A DNA stretch of 64,000 nucleotides from Fibrobacterota bacterium (lineage in GTDB: Bacteria > Fibrobacterota > Fibrobacteria > UBA5070): assembly GCA_016715065.1 (NCBI GenBank), contig JADKBN010000002.1, forward strand, positions 310,001 through 374,000. Direction: 5' to 3'. The notes under the pieces were generated by a model. It ran no database searches. It was not told the DNA's origin and was given only the letters and a program-made list of their open reading frames with translations. A program made the translations under genes and the position numbers. Positions 62,808 through 64,000 of this stretch are shown here, piece by piece; the stretch's first letter is position 1; every line of letters starts with the position of its first letter.

Positions 62808-62842
62808 CATGAATGCTCATGGATCGCCATGAATCCGCCATG
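62808..62842 (+). promoter_or_regulatory. Four CATG units phased at 10-11 bp
   Basis: CATG occurs at 62808, 62818, 62828 and 62839, in CATGAATGCT, CATGGATCGC, CATGAATCCGC and CATGACG. One helical turn per unit suggests a protein that binds one face of DNA in several copies. It lies 74 bp before the TIGR02147 gene. Confidence 0.4.
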
Positions 62843-62915
62843 ACGTTGCCTTTTTGGGTAACGCTTTTCCTTTAGGCGGGGTGCGCGACGAGCCATCCGG
62901 AGGTATTCTCTGTCT

Positions 62916-63752
62916 GTGCACCTCTACGAACACACCGATTACAGAGCCTGGCTGAAGGAGCGGGCGGAGGAACTGAAAGGCGAAAAGCCCTTCTTCTCCT
63001 ACCGGTTCATCGCCCTCAAGCTGGGCATCAATGCGGGTTTGGTGGCGCGGGTGTTCAATGGCCAAGCTCACCTTTCGCTCAAGCATCTGGCGGGCATCGC
63101 CAAACTGTACGGCCTGCTGGGTGCCGAGGCCGAATACTTCGAGGAACTGGTGCGCTTTGGGCGCGCCAAGACGCAAAAGGACGGAGACCGCCATTTCGCG
63201 CGATTGCAGGCGATCCGCGGTGTCACCTTCCGGACCGTGGCGGACGATCAAATCGAGTACTACGGGGCCTGGCAGCACAACGCGTTGCGCACCCTGCTGT
63301 CCATCCAGTCCTTCAAAGGCCAGAACTACAAACGCCTGGGGGCCATGCTCGTGCCTCCGCTGGAGGCCCAGGCGGTCAAGGAATCCCTGGAGCTTCTGGA
63401 AAAACTCAAGCTGGTGGTGCGCGCCAAAGACGGCACCTACGAAGTTCCCGACGCGTTGGTGTCCACGGGGCCTGAATGGAAGGGTGCCTTGATCCGGCGC
63501 TTCCAACGGGAGATGATCCGCCTTTCGGCGGAGGCCTTGGAGGCGGTGCCGCGCGAGGAACGCGACGTGTCCAGCCTGACCTTGCCGTTTTCGATGCGCC
63601 TGATGGACATCGCCCGCGAGCGGCTGCGGGCCTTTCGCCAGGAGATGCTCGCCCTTTCGCGCGAATGCGAAAATGAGGACTGCGTGCTCCAACTCAACCT
63701 CCAATTGTTCCCGGTCGCCAAACTCGCTCCTTCCACGGAGGTGGAATCGTGA
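62916..63752 (+). CDS. TIGR02147 / DUF4423 family protein
   Basis: 278 residues from GTG 62916 (MHLYEHTDYRAWLKERAEEL). The helix-turn-helix-like start is YRFIALKLGINAGLVARVFN, GQAHLSLKHLAGIAKLYGLL, EYFEELVRFGRAKTQKDGDR. The C-terminal part keeps ERDVSSLTLPFSMRLMDIAR and CVLQLNLQLFPVAKLAP, as in the copy at 49312-50163. GGAGG lies 12-13 bases upstream. The stop overlaps the next gene's GTG by 4 bases (GTGA). A regulatory role is inferred from the fold. Confidence 0.87.
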   Translation: MHLYEHTDYRAWLKERAEELKGEKPFFSYRFIALKLGINAGLVARVFNGQAHLSLKHLAGIAKLYGLLGAEAEYFEELVRFGRAKTQKDGDRHFARLQAIRGVTFRTVADDQIEYYGAWQHNALRTLLSIQSFKGQNYKRLGAMLVPPLEAQAVKESLELLEKLKLVVRAKDGTYEVPDALVSTGPEWKGALIRRFQREMIRLSAEALEAVPREERDVSSLTLPFSMRLMDIARERLRAFRQEMLALSRECENEDCVLQLNLQLFPVAKLAPSTEVES

Positions 63753-64000
63753 TCGCGTGGGTGCGAAACCTCCTGGTGCTGGCCTTGGCGGCTGGCCTGG
63801 GCGGCTGTGGCGACGGAGCGAACGCGGGGCGGGGATCGGCGGGGGAGACCACCAACGGCATCTGGATTTCCGGGCGCATTGCGCGCGAGGATGGCTCGAG
63901 CGCCTCCCGCGTGCAGGTGGAACTGGCCGATCCCAAATCCACGCTGGTGTACCAGCGCGACACCACCGACGATTCCGGCGCCTACGCATTGAACGTCCCT
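63749..64000 (+). CDS. ETTNG lipoprotein, C-terminus cut by the window edge
   Basis: 84 codons visible from GTG 63749. Signal peptide MIAWVRNLLVLALAAGLGGC with lipobox LGGC, a short linker, then SAGETTNGIWISGRIAREDG and a beta-sandwich (RVQVELADPKSTLVYQRDTT, DDSGAYALNV) of the carboxypeptidase-regulatory type. Same build, motif and coupling to a TIGR02147 gene as 48677-49315. The C-terminus is outside the window. Confidence 0.8.
   Translation, partial: MIAWVRNLLVLALAAGLGGCGDGANAGRGSAGETTNGIWISGRIAREDGSSASRVQVELADPKSTLVYQRDTTDDSGAYALNVP

Overview
The window looks like a chromosomal piece of a member of the Fibrobacterota or a close relative. It is GC-rich. It carries two members of the TIGR02147/DUF4423 family first defined in Fibrobacter succinogenes, a secreted GH74-type glycoside hydrolase, and several secreted proteins that share a C-terminal sorting-type tail. 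No rRNA, CRISPR array, phage or transposase gene was seen. The genus is not known.

Layout. 1-28.6 kb is an accessory block. It holds two related polymorphic-toxin-like loci: 1-2.9 kb on the minus strand and cut by the window edge, and 18.7-26.2 kb on the plus strand. In each, a protein rich in M-P-x-L-P repeats precedes a large effector. In the second locus the effector ends in a deaminase-like toxin domain (HAE...CxxC) and is followed by four tandem copies of one immunity-type gene. Between the loci lie a duplicated pair of membrane proteins, a family of secreted/lipoprotein genes with one fragment and one chimera, a large Ig/RCC1 surface lipoprotein, and a fused membrane/spermidine-synthase protein. 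Seven perfect CRP-type sites (TGTGA-N6-TCACA) sit only in this block, in front of its genes and inside a conserved promoter module. 28-31 kb has kptA, an unknown gene and a secreted M14 carboxypeptidase.

31.2-46.1 kb is the housekeeping core: a short primary-type sigma factor (minus strand), then tRNA-Thr, tRNA-Tyr, tRNA-Gly, tRNA-Thr, tuf, tRNA-Trp, secE, nusG, rplK, rplA, rplJ, rplL, rpoB, rpoC, rpsL and rpsG. fusA does not follow rpsG. Instead a PIN-toxin/antitoxin-like pair lies between two copies of a 41-bp terminator.

47-64 kb holds secreted and surface genes: two paralogous beta-propeller proteins and a GH74-type enzyme with C-terminal sorting tails, a LamG-like secreted protein, a RIO kinase, an AAA/DUF4143 ATPase, and two copies of a translationally coupled cassette (TIGR02147 regulator-like protein plus a lipoprotein with an ETTNG motif), one cut by the right edge.

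Repeats are plentiful: modular hairpin repeats, REP-like elements, a 97-bp element inserted in a REP with a 5-bp target duplication, and long perfect palindromes. Four genes, including tuf, are broken by a small indel that restores full family length when reversed. Base-level assembly error should be considered before any of them is called a pseudogene.
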